A stretch of DNA of 11,966 bases from Aquiflexum sp041751335 (GCF_041751335.1 NZ_JBGSXS010000195.1:1-11966); one strand, 5' to 3'; shown: positions 1 through 7,965, numbered from the stretch's first letter. Notes: generated from the letters alone by a model not told the origin. Translations and numbers: made by a program.

Positions 1-341
1 ATTTCAGAAACTCGTCCTGCTGCGGCCATGGTTTGAAATTCCATCTGCCATAACCTATGTTGCGCAGTGACATATCCTTGAACCATGTATAAATCCTCCT
101 CATTTTCTGCAAAAATATGTGGTATTAGATGCTCATCATAAACAACTTTTACTGTGCCTGCCAATCCTGGCAACTTGATTTCCTCCTCTTTGAGTTGATC
201 TTCACTGTAGGAATTTTGCCAAAAACCACGATGGGGATCCAATAATTTCCCAATCGGAGGAACAGAACCAATTTGAATTGATAGTGCTACACCTATTGCA
301 AGGGTGATTGCGAAGGCAAGCAGGAAACCTAAATATCTCAT
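1..341 (-). CDS. Penicillin acylase family protein (S45), N-terminal part, cut by the window edge
   Basis: Translating the minus strand from the ATG at 341 gives 113 codons that stay open to the window edge, so only the N-terminus is present. Residues 1-25 form a hydrophobic signal or anchor (MRYLGFLLAFAITLAIGVAL), so the enzyme is probably exported to the periplasm or held in the membrane. The segments VVYDEHLIPHIFAENEEDLY and then QGYVTAQHRLWQME, followed by AAAGRVSE, match the start of the alpha subunit of Ntn-hydrolase penicillin/acyl-homoserine-lactone acylases. Family members are made as one precursor that self-cleaves at a serine that becomes the beta-subunit nucleophile; that serine lies outside the window, so activity cannot be judged. 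Likely role (known for the family): hydrolysis of amide bonds in acylated compounds. The substrate is unknown. The gene follows the DUF2911 gene on the same strand but is separated from it by a strong terminator. Confidence 0.93.
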   Translation of the reverse strand, partial: MRYLGFLLAFAITLAIGVALSIQIGSVPPIGKLLDPHRGFWQNSYSEDQLKEEEIKLPGLAGTVKVVYDEHLIPHIFAENEEDLYMVQGYVTAQHRLWQMEFQTMAAAGRVSE

Positions 342-513
342 AAAACTAGAGGTATAAAACCAGCGATGAAATTAGCATTTATAAAATGATTTTCTTGTAT
401 TGAACCGAAAAAAACAACTTAAGTTTATTCCTAATTTCCATCCGATATTGATAAATAATACCGACAAAGGGGAATTGTCAGAAAATCACAAATTTGATTT
501 AAGATTCATCTTC

Positions 514-553
514 TTAATAAAGTAAAAGAGCCACTTGATAGATCAAGTGGCTC
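514..553 (-). terminator. Rho-independent terminator behind the DUF2911 gene
   Basis: A perfect 12-bp inverted repeat (GAGCCACTTGAT at 528-539 and its complement at 542-553) starts 25 bp past the minus-strand stop codon at 578. Read on the minus strand the hairpin is followed at once by TTTTACTTTATT. The T-tract is only on this side, so it works for minus-strand transcripts. It should separate the DUF2911 gene from the acylase gene downstream. Confidence 0.9.
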
Positions 554-577
554 CCTATTCCATTTTACTTAAATTTT

Positions 578-1153
578 TTACTGAATTACAATGGGCAGTT
601 TCAATTTTTCCCACCTTACAACTATTCCGGGCGATTCGATGGCAATACTCAATTGCTCTTGGCTATCAGTAAGCCACTCTGGACTTGATTCTACCCGCAA
701 TACATCATTTTCCTGCTTATACTGAAAATGGCCATGTTCAAGATCCCATTCTGAATTGAAAATAACTGTCCATTTTCCTGACGCTTTGGGTATGGTAAAT
801 AAGGAATATCTTCCTGCAGGAAGTTTTTGACCTTCAACAGTTACTTCCGATCCAAACTCAACAAATGTGGATTCATTTGCACCTGTTCTCCAAACCTCAT
901 TATAAGGTACCAAATCTCCCCAAACAACCCTGCCCTTTACTGAAGGGGCCCCATATTGGACCATAAGTTTTGAATTTCCAGCGGTTCCTTCTAATGTTCT
1001 CAAAGGACTTGCCCTTGTTTCAGAAGCAGGCTTCTCCTCCATGGACATTTCTTCTGAATCGGTGGATTCAGCACTTTTTTCAGCACCACATCCTGACAAA
1101 AGCATTGTTCCAGCTGCAAAAACAGCTAACATAAATACGTTCGGTTTTTTCAT
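578..1153 (-). CDS. DUF2911 domain lipoprotein
   Basis: This 191-residue protein begins with a lipoprotein signal peptide: a lysine-containing start, a hydrophobic stretch and the lipobox LSGC, with the lipidated cysteine at residue 22. A Glu/Ser-rich linker follows (about 23-48). The rest, from about residue 50 to the end, reads as DUF2911, a family common in Bacteroidota. Typical family segments are GDLVPYNEVWRTGANEST, LPAGRYSLFTIP and WTVIFNSEWD, and later a DVLRV segment. The biochemical function of DUF2911 is not known, so none is assigned beyond envelope location. It is transcribed alone: it has a candidate promoter upstream, a strong terminator directly downstream, and the neighbouring M24 gene diverges from it across a 238-bp gap. 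The start at 1153 is fixed by the intact signal peptide. Confidence 0.93.
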   Translation of the reverse strand: MKKPNVFMLAVFAAGTMLLSGCGAEKSAESTDSEEMSMEEKPASETRASPLRTLEGTAGNSKLMVQYGAPSVKGRVVWGDLVPYNEVWRTGANESTFVEFGSEVTVEGQKLPAGRYSLFTIPKASGKWTVIFNSEWDLEHGHFQYKQENDVLRVESSPEWLTDSQEQLSIAIESPGIVVRWEKLKLPIVIQ

Positions 1154-1173
1154 AAATTAGTAATTTTCGAATT

Positions 1174-1207
1174 CGAAGATAAATATTTTTTTACCAACAA
1201 AAACAAA
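1174..1207 (-). promoter_or_regulatory. Candidate Bacteroidota-type promoter of the DUF2911 gene
   Basis: On the minus strand TTTG (1207-1204) is followed after 22 nt by TATCTTCG (1181-1174), one mismatch from the Bacteroidota -7 consensus TAnnTTTG. The ATG lies 20 nt further on. A perfect 12-bp palindrome (1166-1177) overlaps the -7 box. The region is AT-rich, so a chance match is possible. Confidence 0.4.
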
Positions 1208-1391
1208 ATCTTCAGTTTTGAACCTCCAGTGGTCACAACAAAAGGATTTAAGTTTTTAGAACATTTTATTTCTTTTTCTAATTGCCCAATAAAACCAATT
1301 TATAATCGATGTAAAAAAAAGACTTTTTAATATCATGAGGATATCGTTTATTAACGATTCTTTAATAATTTATCACATTATTACTTAAGAC

Positions 1392-2735
1392 ATGAGAATT
1401 AAATTTTACAAAATGAAAACAGGAATTTTATTTCTGTTAACAACATTAATATTTTACTCTTGCCAACAGGAAATTGTCAAAACAGAAAAATTAGATAATC
1501 CTTTTTCTGATCCAAGTCCTTGGCCTGAGATTAGAAAAGAAAGAATTCAAAAACTACTACCGGAAGCCATGAAGACTGCAGGAGTGGATGCTTGGGTTAT
1601 CATTTGTCGGGAAAATAACAACGATCCCATTGCCCACCATATTGGAGGTGAAAATGCAGGTGGAACTGCACTTTTCCTTTTTCATCTGGAAGGCGATAAT
1701 GTAAGGTCTGTTGTTTTTTCCCCAATAGGAGAAGCTACGGCACTGGGGGATCTCAAAATTCATGATGAAGTGATCCCTGTAGAAAGAGGAAACTCAGCCA
1801 TCAGCGATGCTTCTGAATATATCCTATCAAAAAACTTCAGCAAAATTGCTGTAAACAGTTCTTTTGAAAATGCCCTTTCTGACGGTCTTAGTTATTCTCA
1901 AAGGCTTGAACTTGAGGAATCTCTTTCCAATCAATCCAAAAACATGGTTTCTTCTGATGACCTCATCTATGAATGGCTCTCAGTAAAACTACCTGCGGAA
2001 GTGGAGATTATGACAAAAGCTGCTGAATTGACTGCCAATTGGCAACATGAGGCATACCAACAAGTTGTTCCCGGCAAAAGCACCGATGCAGATATCGCAA
2101 AATTTCTTAAAAATAAATTGGCTGAATACGGCCTAAAGGATGGATGGTCTCCTGACCAAAATCCAAATGTAAACTCCGGTCCAGATAGAGGTCACTCCCA
2201 TTCCACAGACAAGGTAATCATGCCCGGTGATGTGATACAAACTGATTTTGGAGTAAGGGTATGGGATATGTGGGTTTCAGATATTCAAAGATTTGCCTAT
2301 GTTTTGAGAGAAGGTGAAACTCAGGCACCTGATTCGGTTCAGTTTTATTTTGAATCTTCTATAGGTGGAAACAGAATTGCTTTGGCTGCGATGAAACCTG
2401 GAGTTTTGGGTTATCAGGTAGATAAAGCTCAAAGAGACTGGATGGCAGAAAGAGGTTCTGAATACGTTATGTGGAGTACCGGACATCCTGTAGGGTATGT
2501 TGCACATGATATTGGACCAAACCTTGGTGGTGGATTACTACCTGACCCAAGTGTAAGACCTGCTGCTATGAAACCTTTAAAGGAAGGAATGCTATTCGCT
2601 TTTGATGGCTTTCATGCTTGGAAACTACCTGATGGTGGGACTAAAACGATGTCCGTTGAAGAAACTGCTGTGGTCACAAAAGATGGTGCGAGGTATCTCA
2701 TTTCACCTCAAGAAAAATTGATTCTTATCAAATAA
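1392..2735 (+). CDS. Exported M24-family metallopeptidase (Xaa-Pro peptidase-like) lipoprotein with atypical metal site
   Basis: The 447-residue product starts with a lipoprotein signal ending in FYSC (Cys24 from the first ATG; Met8 is an equally plausible start and would give Cys17). An N-terminal creatinase-like domain spans about 45-190 and the pita-bread M24 domain about 200-447. Ligands that can be placed: Asp285 (TDFG), Asp297 (SDIQR), His365 (TGHPVG), with the second conserved histidine at 372 (AHDIG), and Glu423 (SVEET). Two oddities are visible. The two aspartates are 12 positions apart, where PepP-type enzymes have 11. The fourth ligand, normally Glu in GM-x-x-x-x-E, is Asp405 in GMLFAFDG. 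Family members cleave Xaa-Pro bonds with two metal ions in the cytosol; here the lipid anchor places the enzyme in the envelope. It may still be a peptidase, or a related hydrolase with a changed site. No clear promoter or terminator was seen for it. Confidence 0.9.
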   Translation: MRIKFYKMKTGILFLLTTLIFYSCQQEIVKTEKLDNPFSDPSPWPEIRKERIQKLLPEAMKTAGVDAWVIICRENNNDPIAHHIGGENAGGTALFLFHLEGDNVRSVVFSPIGEATALGDLKIHDEVIPVERGNSAISDASEYILSKNFSKIAVNSSFENALSDGLSYSQRLELEESLSNQSKNMVSSDDLIYEWLSVKLPAEVEIMTKAAELTANWQHEAYQQVVPGKSTDADIAKFLKNKLAEYGLKDGWSPDQNPNVNSGPDRGHSHSTDKVIMPGDVIQTDFGVRVWDMWVSDIQRFAYVLREGETQAPDSVQFYFESSIGGNRIALAAMKPGVLGYQVDKAQRDWMAERGSEYVMWSTGHPVGYVAHDIGPNLGGGLLPDPSVRPAAMKPLKEGMLFAFDGFHAWKLPDGGTKTMSVEETAVVTKDGARYLISPQEKLILIK

Positions 2736-2778
2736 CTGAATTTTAAAATAAGCAAGAAAGAGGTAAAATCCTACGTCA

Positions 2779-2810
2779 TTTGGATTAAGAAGGATTAAGA
2801 CATACTTTCG
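2779..2810 (+). promoter_or_regulatory. Promoter of the membrane-bound EEP gene, with internal 9-bp direct repeat
   Basis: TTTG at 2779-2782 is followed after 20 nt by TACTTTCG at 2803-2810, one mismatch from the Bacteroidota -7 consensus TAnnTTTG with normal spacing. The ATG follows at 2831. Between the two boxes GGATTAAGA occurs twice (2782-2790 and 2792-2800), with a 10-bp period. That layout would suit a regulator binding one face of the helix; the regulator is unknown. Confidence 0.55.
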
Positions 2811-2830
2811 ATTTCAAATTCCGGATATCA

Positions 2831-3907
2831 ATGGTCAGATTTATCACCTCTTTCTTTTTTTTGGTTTCCTTGGCTTTATTTTTTAGTGTATATATTTCTC
2901 CGGAATTTTTCCCATATGTGGGTGTTGTCACTCTCACTATACCAATTCTACTTGTCATCAATGCTTTTCTTTTTGTTGCCTTACTTTTTGCTAAAAGGAA
3001 ACTTCTCATACTTCCCTTAATTGCTTTGGTTATTGGTTGGAAGTTTGTCGGGGTGACATTCCAATTCAGACCAAGTGGAGGACAGGAAGAAGGATTGTCT
3101 GTCTTAAGTTACAATGTACACATGTTTACTTATTCCAAAAATGGGGGGGATAGGGCTTTGGGAGGCCAAAATCTGATTAAATGGCTTCAAGATAATCCTG
3201 CCGATATCAAATGTTTTCAGGAATTCTACCAAGACCAAACCACCCCATCCAGAAATACCCTTAAATTATTGGGAACGGAAACAGGCTACAATCATTCTTT
3301 TCAGATCATCCAAGGTAATGCCAAAAGAAGATCATTCGGTATGGCTATTTTTAGTAGATATCCTATCATTAATGATGGTGTTGTGTTGGATTCAAGAAGT
3401 ACCAATGGAATCATGTTCGCAGATGTAAAAGTCGAAAAAGACACCATCAGGATATATAATGTTCACTTGGAATCCATGAACATAGCCTCTGAAGAATTAA
3501 ACAATCTTGACGGGATCAAAGACAATTATAAGCTGACACTTAGAAAACTCAAAAGGGGGCAGGTCGCAAGGGCTACCCAATTGGATATTTTGATGGAACA
3601 CATGGAAAACAGCCCTTATGCCAATATTCTAGTTGGTGACTTCAATGATGTCCCTTACAGTTACACTTATTTTACTTTACGAAGTATCATGCAGAATGCA
3701 TTCGAAAAGGCAGGAAGCGGTTTTGGATTCACATATAATAAAGTGCTTTTTTTCCTTAGAATAGACCATATTTTTGCAGATGAACCTTTGGAAATAAAAG
3801 GTTTCAAAACACATAAGGAAGTAGACTATTCTGATCATTACCCCATTTCGGCTGTTTTCAGTTGGGAAAAACCATTGAGAAAATATGCTCAGGAACTTGA
3901 AGAATGA
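2831..3907 (+). CDS. Membrane-anchored endonuclease/exonuclease/phosphatase family protein
   Basis: The 358-residue product has an N-terminal membrane part with three hydrophobic segments (about 5-22, 28-53 and 58-77), followed by one complete EEP (exonuclease III / DNase I-like) domain at about 89-345. The full catalytic set is visible: Asn95 (SYNVH), Glu131 (CFQEF), His212 (NVHLES), Asp270 and Asn272 (VGDFND), Asp312-His313 (IDHIF) and Asp335-His336 (SDHYP). EEP enzymes are metal-dependent phosphodiesterases or phosphatases whose substrates range from DNA to phospholipids and sugar phosphates. The membrane anchor makes a lipid or extracytoplasmic substrate possible, but the substrate cannot be read from the sequence. 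The gene has its own promoter candidate and ends 7 bp from the end of the convergent RND exporter gene, with no terminator between them. Confidence 0.93.
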   Translation: MVRFITSFFFLVSLALFFSVYISPEFFPYVGVVTLTIPILLVINAFLFVALLFAKRKLLILPLIALVIGWKFVGVTFQFRPSGGQEEGLSVLSYNVHMFTYSKNGGDRALGGQNLIKWLQDNPADIKCFQEFYQDQTTPSRNTLKLLGTETGYNHSFQIIQGNAKRRSFGMAIFSRYPIINDGVVLDSRSTNGIMFADVKVEKDTIRIYNVHLESMNIASEELNNLDGIKDNYKLTLRKLKRGQVARATQLDILMEHMENSPYANILVGDFNDVPYSYTYFTLRSIMQNAFEKAGSGFGFTYNKVLFFLRIDHIFADEPLEIKGFKTHKEVDYSDHYPISAVFSWEKPLRKYAQELEE

Positions 3908-3914
3908 TCTTCAT

Positions 3915-6164
3915 TTACTTTTTTGATTCTTTCATTTGAATCAGTAAAACCGGAAGAAGAATTAGGTCTGCCAGGACTGCGAATACCAAAGCCATACTGA
4001 TCAGCAATCCCGAATAATAGGTGACACCAAACTGGCTGAACATCAATATCGAAAATCCGGAAACCAAAATAAGGGATGTCAAAATAATCGCTTTGCCTGT
4101 TTCCAGAAATGTCCGTTTGATGGCATAAATCCAAGTGCTTCCTTTCTCCAACTCAATTTTCAACTTGGACATAAAATGAATACTATCATCTACTGCGATC
4201 CCGAATGCAACGGTAAATAGAATGGCAGTAGTCAATTTCATTTCAATACCCAAAATCCCCATCATTCCCAACATCCATAACAATGGAATAATATTTGGCA
4301 CAAGAACAATGGTCGAGATTTTCCAAGACTTGAATAGAAACCCCATAATGACAGCCACAATCATAAACGCCACTCCTAAACCTTTTGCCATTTGCCAAGT
4401 AACACTTTCATGGCTGATATCAATTAAATGCGAAGTGCCGGTTATTTTCACTTTCAAAATTTCTTGATTTATTTCTCTGTCCAAAAATTCAAAAAACTTC
4501 TCATTCATTTCTGATGACTTTTTGCTGCCAAAATCCTCTGTCCTTGTAGAAATTCTACCTTGTCTAAAATCGTCTGAAAGAACTTTTGAAGGAAAAGCCT
4601 CTATAGCATTGGGAATGTATTCTTTCAATCTCAGAAACTGACCTTGACTAGGAATAGTAAAAGCCTTCTGATTCCCTGAATTTTGAGCCTGATTTAATTT
4701 TTTGACGATTGTCAATGGTGATAAAAGGGCAGCACTTTGATAATTCTCCTTGACAAAAATCTCAAGCTTATTCAACTCCTGAAGTACTTCAAGCTCCAAT
4801 AAACTTCCTGCCTTTTCACCTGCTTCTAAATAAAACTCCAATGGCTTTGAACCGCCAAACTCCTCATCAAAAAATCTAAACTCTTCCATCAACTCATGGT
4901 CACGGGGCAAGTTATCTAAAATATAACCGTTGATTTGGATTTTGCTGCCTGCAAAAATAAACAGCAGTGAAACCATCATAAATGAGAAAAGAATTGTTCT
5001 TTGATTCCCAAATATCCAGATAAAAACAGTTCTCATTCCAATCCTCCATCTATTTTCGTTTGAAGATGGAAAGGCCTGATTTTGAGGAGAAAACAAATAA
5101 AGAAGCCCCGGCCCGACTGTAATCACTGAAACAAACATCAACATGACTCCCAATCCTATGTAAAGGCCGAAATATTTTATACTTGGAATGCTGGTGAAAT
5201 AAAGTGAAATAAAGCCCAAGGCTGTGGTCAGACAAGTCAGAAATACTGGAAACACCAATTCTGAAAAAGCTTGTTCAATAGCCTGATGTTTTGAAAATCC
5301 TTTTCTAGATAGGTTAATAAAATAATTGAAAAAATGGACTAAGGCAGCCAATCCGATCACCGATAAAATAGTGGGTTGCATCACTGACATGATGTCCAGG
5401 GCTTTTCCAGTATATAGTGAAAGGGATAATGTCCATAATATTCCAAAAGCCAAAACGATCACAGGTATCAGGATCCCCCACCAAGTTCTGAAAATCAGAA
5501 ATAGTACAGCCACAATCAACAAGAATGATAATCCCAGAAAAAATGAAAACTCCTGTTGCAATAGTGAGACAAATTCCCCCTGTGCTTTAATTTTTCCTGC
5601 TGAATGAATCATTTCAATATCCGAATCAGCAATCAAAGATTGAATCTTTTGATACAGCAAATCCCCTTCTTCTTTTTTGATTTGTTGCCGATTTTTGACA
5701 ATTACCAATAAATGTTTTGAGTCCTGATTGATGAGATTTCCATTCCATTGTTCTGAATTCAGTATTTGCTTTTGTGATTTTTTCAAAGACTCCTTAGTGT
5801 CCCAATTCAGCACTTTGAAGGTACTGATGCCAAAAGGACTGATAATGGGTTCTTCAAGGTCCAACAGAGAAATTACCTGATCAACATCTGACAACTTTTC
5901 AATTTCTTGGATAAGTGTCACAGATTTATTCAAAAACCCGGAATCGAAAACAGATGGAGATCTCCCCAATGCAATCAACAAGTAATCGTTATCGTTTTCA
6001 AAGTTTTCCCTAAACTCTTGATAGAAAAACAGTTCATTATCATCCTGCGGAAAAAAGCTCTCAAAATCATAATCAAAAATAACTTTTGGCTGAAAAAGAA
6101 AAATCGCCAATGTAAATGTCATTGCAATGGCTAGAAGAAAAATGGATCTGTTTTTTTTAAACAT
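3915..6164 (-). CDS. RND superfamily exporter (MMPL/Patched-like, COG1033 type)
   Basis: The 749-residue product has the two-fold RND layout: TM1 at about 7-25, a large extracytoplasmic loop to about 205, five membrane segments to about 358, TM7 at about 390-406, a second loop to about 591 and five more segments to about 743. This is the single-protein MMPL/HpnN-like class, not the AcrB class with about 1,040 residues. The second half carries the RND proton-relay motif GIAVDDSIHF (Asp659, Asp660, His663) in TM10. The matching place in the first half reads GLAALVHF (271-278), without the acidic pair. Family members move lipids, hopanoids or other hydrophobic molecules using proton motive force; the cargo here is unknown. 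The gene stands alone on its strand, divergent from thyA across 169 bp and convergent with the EEP gene. The start at 6164 gives a basic residue cluster just before TM1. Confidence 0.92.
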   Translation of the reverse strand: MFKKNRSIFLLAIAMTFTLAIFLFQPKVIFDYDFESFFPQDDNELFFYQEFRENFENDNDYLLIALGRSPSVFDSGFLNKSVTLIQEIEKLSDVDQVISLLDLEEPIISPFGISTFKVLNWDTKESLKKSQKQILNSEQWNGNLINQDSKHLLVIVKNRQQIKKEEGDLLYQKIQSLIADSDIEMIHSAGKIKAQGEFVSLLQQEFSFFLGLSFLLIVAVLFLIFRTWWGILIPVIVLAFGILWTLSLSLYTGKALDIMSVMQPTILSVIGLAALVHFFNYFINLSRKGFSKHQAIEQAFSELVFPVFLTCLTTALGFISLYFTSIPSIKYFGLYIGLGVMLMFVSVITVGPGLLYLFSPQNQAFPSSNENRWRIGMRTVFIWIFGNQRTILFSFMMVSLLFIFAGSKIQINGYILDNLPRDHELMEEFRFFDEEFGGSKPLEFYLEAGEKAGSLLELEVLQELNKLEIFVKENYQSAALLSPLTIVKKLNQAQNSGNQKAFTIPSQGQFLRLKEYIPNAIEAFPSKVLSDDFRQGRISTRTEDFGSKKSSEMNEKFFEFLDREINQEILKVKITGTSHLIDISHESVTWQMAKGLGVAFMIVAVIMGFLFKSWKISTIVLVPNIIPLLWMLGMMGILGIEMKLTTAILFTVAFGIAVDDSIHFMSKLKIELEKGSTWIYAIKRTFLETGKAIILTSLILVSGFSILMFSQFGVTYYSGLLISMALVFAVLADLILLPVLLIQMKESKK

Positions 6165-6333
6165 AAGTCTTGGGAAAGATACTTGATAGAAACCAAATTG
6201 TTTTTTCGGTACCGCAAATTACCAAGTTATTTTTCCTGAATTGAGTGTCCATTTATTTTCCGGGAATTACAAATCCTGCTTTCCTATTTTTACATATATT
6301 CCTATCTTGCCGGCGATTAAAACAAATGAAATT

Positions 6334-7128
6334 ATGAAGCAATACCACGATTTGATGCAGCATATTTTGGACAAGGGAGTCAAAAAACAGGACAGGACAG
6401 GTACAGGAACTTTGAGTGTTTTTGGCTATCAGATGCGCTTCGATCTGAAGGATGGTTTTCCTGTAGTTACTACCAAAAAATTACATTTAAGGTCTATCAT
6501 CATTGAACTATTGTGGTTTTTAAAAGGTGATAGCAATATCGGATATCTGAATGAAAACAAGGTGAGTATCTGGAATGAATGGGCAGACGAGAATGGAGAT
6601 TTAGGCCCTGTATACGGATACCAATGGAGACATTGGCCTGATGGGAATGGTGGTGAAATTGATCAGATCAAAAACCTGATTCATCAGATCAAAACCAAAC
6701 CCGATAGCAGAAGGCATATTGTGAGCGCTTGGAATGTTGCAGATGTGGACCACATGGCACTTCCTCCTTGTCATACCATTTTCCAGTTTTATGTGGCTGA
6801 GGGCAAACTTTCCTGTCAATTGTATCAGCGCAGTGCTGATGTCTTTTTAGGTGTCCCTTTCAATATTGCCTCTTATGCATTATTTACCATGATGGTGGCC
6901 CAGGTATGTGATTTAGAGCCGGGAGAATTTATCCATACATTTGGAGATGCCCACCTGTATAGCAATCATTTGGAACAGGCAAACTTACAGTTAAGTAGAG
7001 ACTTGCGACCGCTTCCTACCATGAAAATCAATCCTGAAGTTAAGGACATCTTTCAGTTCAAATATGAAGATTTTGAATTGATCAATTATGATCCGCATCC
7101 TCATATCAAAGCAGCAGTGGCCATTTAA
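6334..7128 (+). CDS. thyA: Thymidylate synthase
   Basis: ThyA methylates dUMP to dTMP using 5,10-methylene-tetrahydrofolate in the cytosol; this is the de novo source of thymidylate. The 264-residue product can be followed along the E. coli-type enzyme from first to last residue: MKQYHDLMQHILDKG at the start, DRTGTGTLSVFGYQMRF in the phosphate/folate region, Cys146 as the nucleophile in PPCHTIFQFYV, QLYQRSADVFLGVPFNIASY for nucleotide binding, THLYSNH-type DAHLYSNH, and DPHPHIKAAVAI at the end. The start was put at 6334 because it reproduces the family N-terminus and the usual 264-aa length; an in-frame TTG at 6241 would add 31 residues with no counterpart. The gene is convergent with the class IV PLP enzyme gene (18-bp gap). 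No strong promoter could be fixed in the 169 bp shared with the divergent RND gene. Confidence 0.98.
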   Translation: MKQYHDLMQHILDKGVKKQDRTGTGTLSVFGYQMRFDLKDGFPVVTTKKLHLRSIIIELLWFLKGDSNIGYLNENKVSIWNEWADENGDLGPVYGYQWRHWPDGNGGEIDQIKNLIHQIKTKPDSRRHIVSAWNVADVDHMALPPCHTIFQFYVAEGKLSCQLYQRSADVFLGVPFNIASYALFTMMVAQVCDLEPGEFIHTFGDAHLYSNHLEQANLQLSRDLRPLPTMKINPEVKDIFQFKYEDFELINYDPHPHIKAAVAI

Positions 7129-7146
7129 TGGCATATTTTAAAAATC

Positions 7147-7965
7147 TTAAAAATCCAGATCAAAATCAGAATCAGTGCGAAATATTTTACCACCGATATC
7201 TCTGATAAAACTAATACCTGTCACATTGGTAGTAAAAACATAATCTGCTTCAAACACATCTTTGGGGAGATAATTCCCTTCATTTACGATTCTTGATGAT
7301 GTTTTGAGCTTTTCGATCATAACCCTTCTTCCAACTCCCGCTATACAGGAGCAATCAAGGGAGGGAGTGAAATAGGTTCCGTTTTTTACCCAAAATATAT
7401 TGGAAGCACCCGCCTCAGAAACATATCCATCTGAATTGCATAAAATTACTTCATCCATGGAATTCCTTTTTCTTTCCAAATTGGCCATCACATAGGTCAG
7501 GGCACTCAAAGTTTTACAATGACTCCAAGCTGATTTTTGAACTTGGATGGAATCAAGAAAAAATGCCTTTTCCTTGATCCTTGGAGTTGGTTGAAAAGCT
7601 TGAACTTGGATACTTTCTTTCAATCCTTCAGATTCAGGTGTATACTTACCCCCTCCTTTTCTATAAACATTCCACCTTATTCTTAAAGTGTCTTCCGATT
7701 CAAATTTTTGTGCCAATACATTTTCAATTGAATTGATAGAACTCAAAGACAAAAAGTCCAGATTCAATACCTTGCATCCTTCCATCAATCTTTCCATATG
7801 GAATTTACCAAACCTCAATTTGCCATTGACTAAAACCATCGTCTCAAATAGACCATCTCCGAATAGTAAACCTCTGTTATGAAAACTATGAGCTATTTCA
7901 GACCAATCTGATGCTAATCCTTTAAAAAGGAAGACTGTATTATTTTCGTTCATATAACTGTTCAC
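7147..7965 (-). CDS. pabC: Class IV PLP enzyme, probably 4-amino-4-deoxychorismate lyase
   Basis: The 272-residue product is a fold-type IV PLP enzyme. Visible landmarks are NRGLLFGDGLFETM (30-43), Arg59 in HMERL (phosphate contact), the PLP lysine Lys151 in CKTLSALTYVMA, Glu184 in YVSEAGASNIFWV (pyridine nitrogen contact) and the loop TPSLDCSCIAGVGRRV (200-215). The GDGLFET segment and the C-x-AGV-x-R loop favour ADC lyase, which splits 4-amino-4-deoxychorismate into p-aminobenzoate and pyruvate for folate synthesis, over branched-chain aminotransferase, which is usually longer (about 300 aa or more). D-amino-acid aminotransferase remains an alternative because the class IV members are hard to tell apart by sequence. 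Met5 (7953) could also be the start. The convergent neighbour thyA consumes a folate cofactor, which fits a folate role but proves nothing. No pabB/pabA is in the window. Confidence 0.82.
   Translation of the reverse strand: MNSYMNENNTVFLFKGLASDWSEIAHSFHNRGLLFGDGLFETMVLVNGKLRFGKFHMERLMEGCKVLNLDFLSLSSINSIENVLAQKFESEDTLRIRWNVYRKGGGKYTPESEGLKESIQVQAFQPTPRIKEKAFFLDSIQVQKSAWSHCKTLSALTYVMANLERKRNSMDEVILCNSDGYVSEAGASNIFWVKNGTYFTPSLDCSCIAGVGRRVMIEKLKTSSRIVNEGNYLPKDVFEADYVFTTNVTGISFIRDIGGKIFRTDSDFDLDF

Noticed and set aside
1343..1358. Small inverted repeat ATCGTT-TATT-AACGAT upstream of the M24 gene
   Set aside because: A 6-bp stem in very AT-rich DNA, not placed at a recognisable promoter or terminator; likely chance.
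6241..6333. In-frame extension of thyA to a TTG codon (31 extra residues)
   Set aside because: ThyA of 264 residues starting at 6334 aligns with the family from its first residue; the extension has no counterpart and would need a rare start.
7119..7135. GCCATT/AATGGC inverted repeat at the thyA stop as a terminator
   Set aside because: The arms leave a one-base loop, so only about 4 bp could pair; too weak to call.
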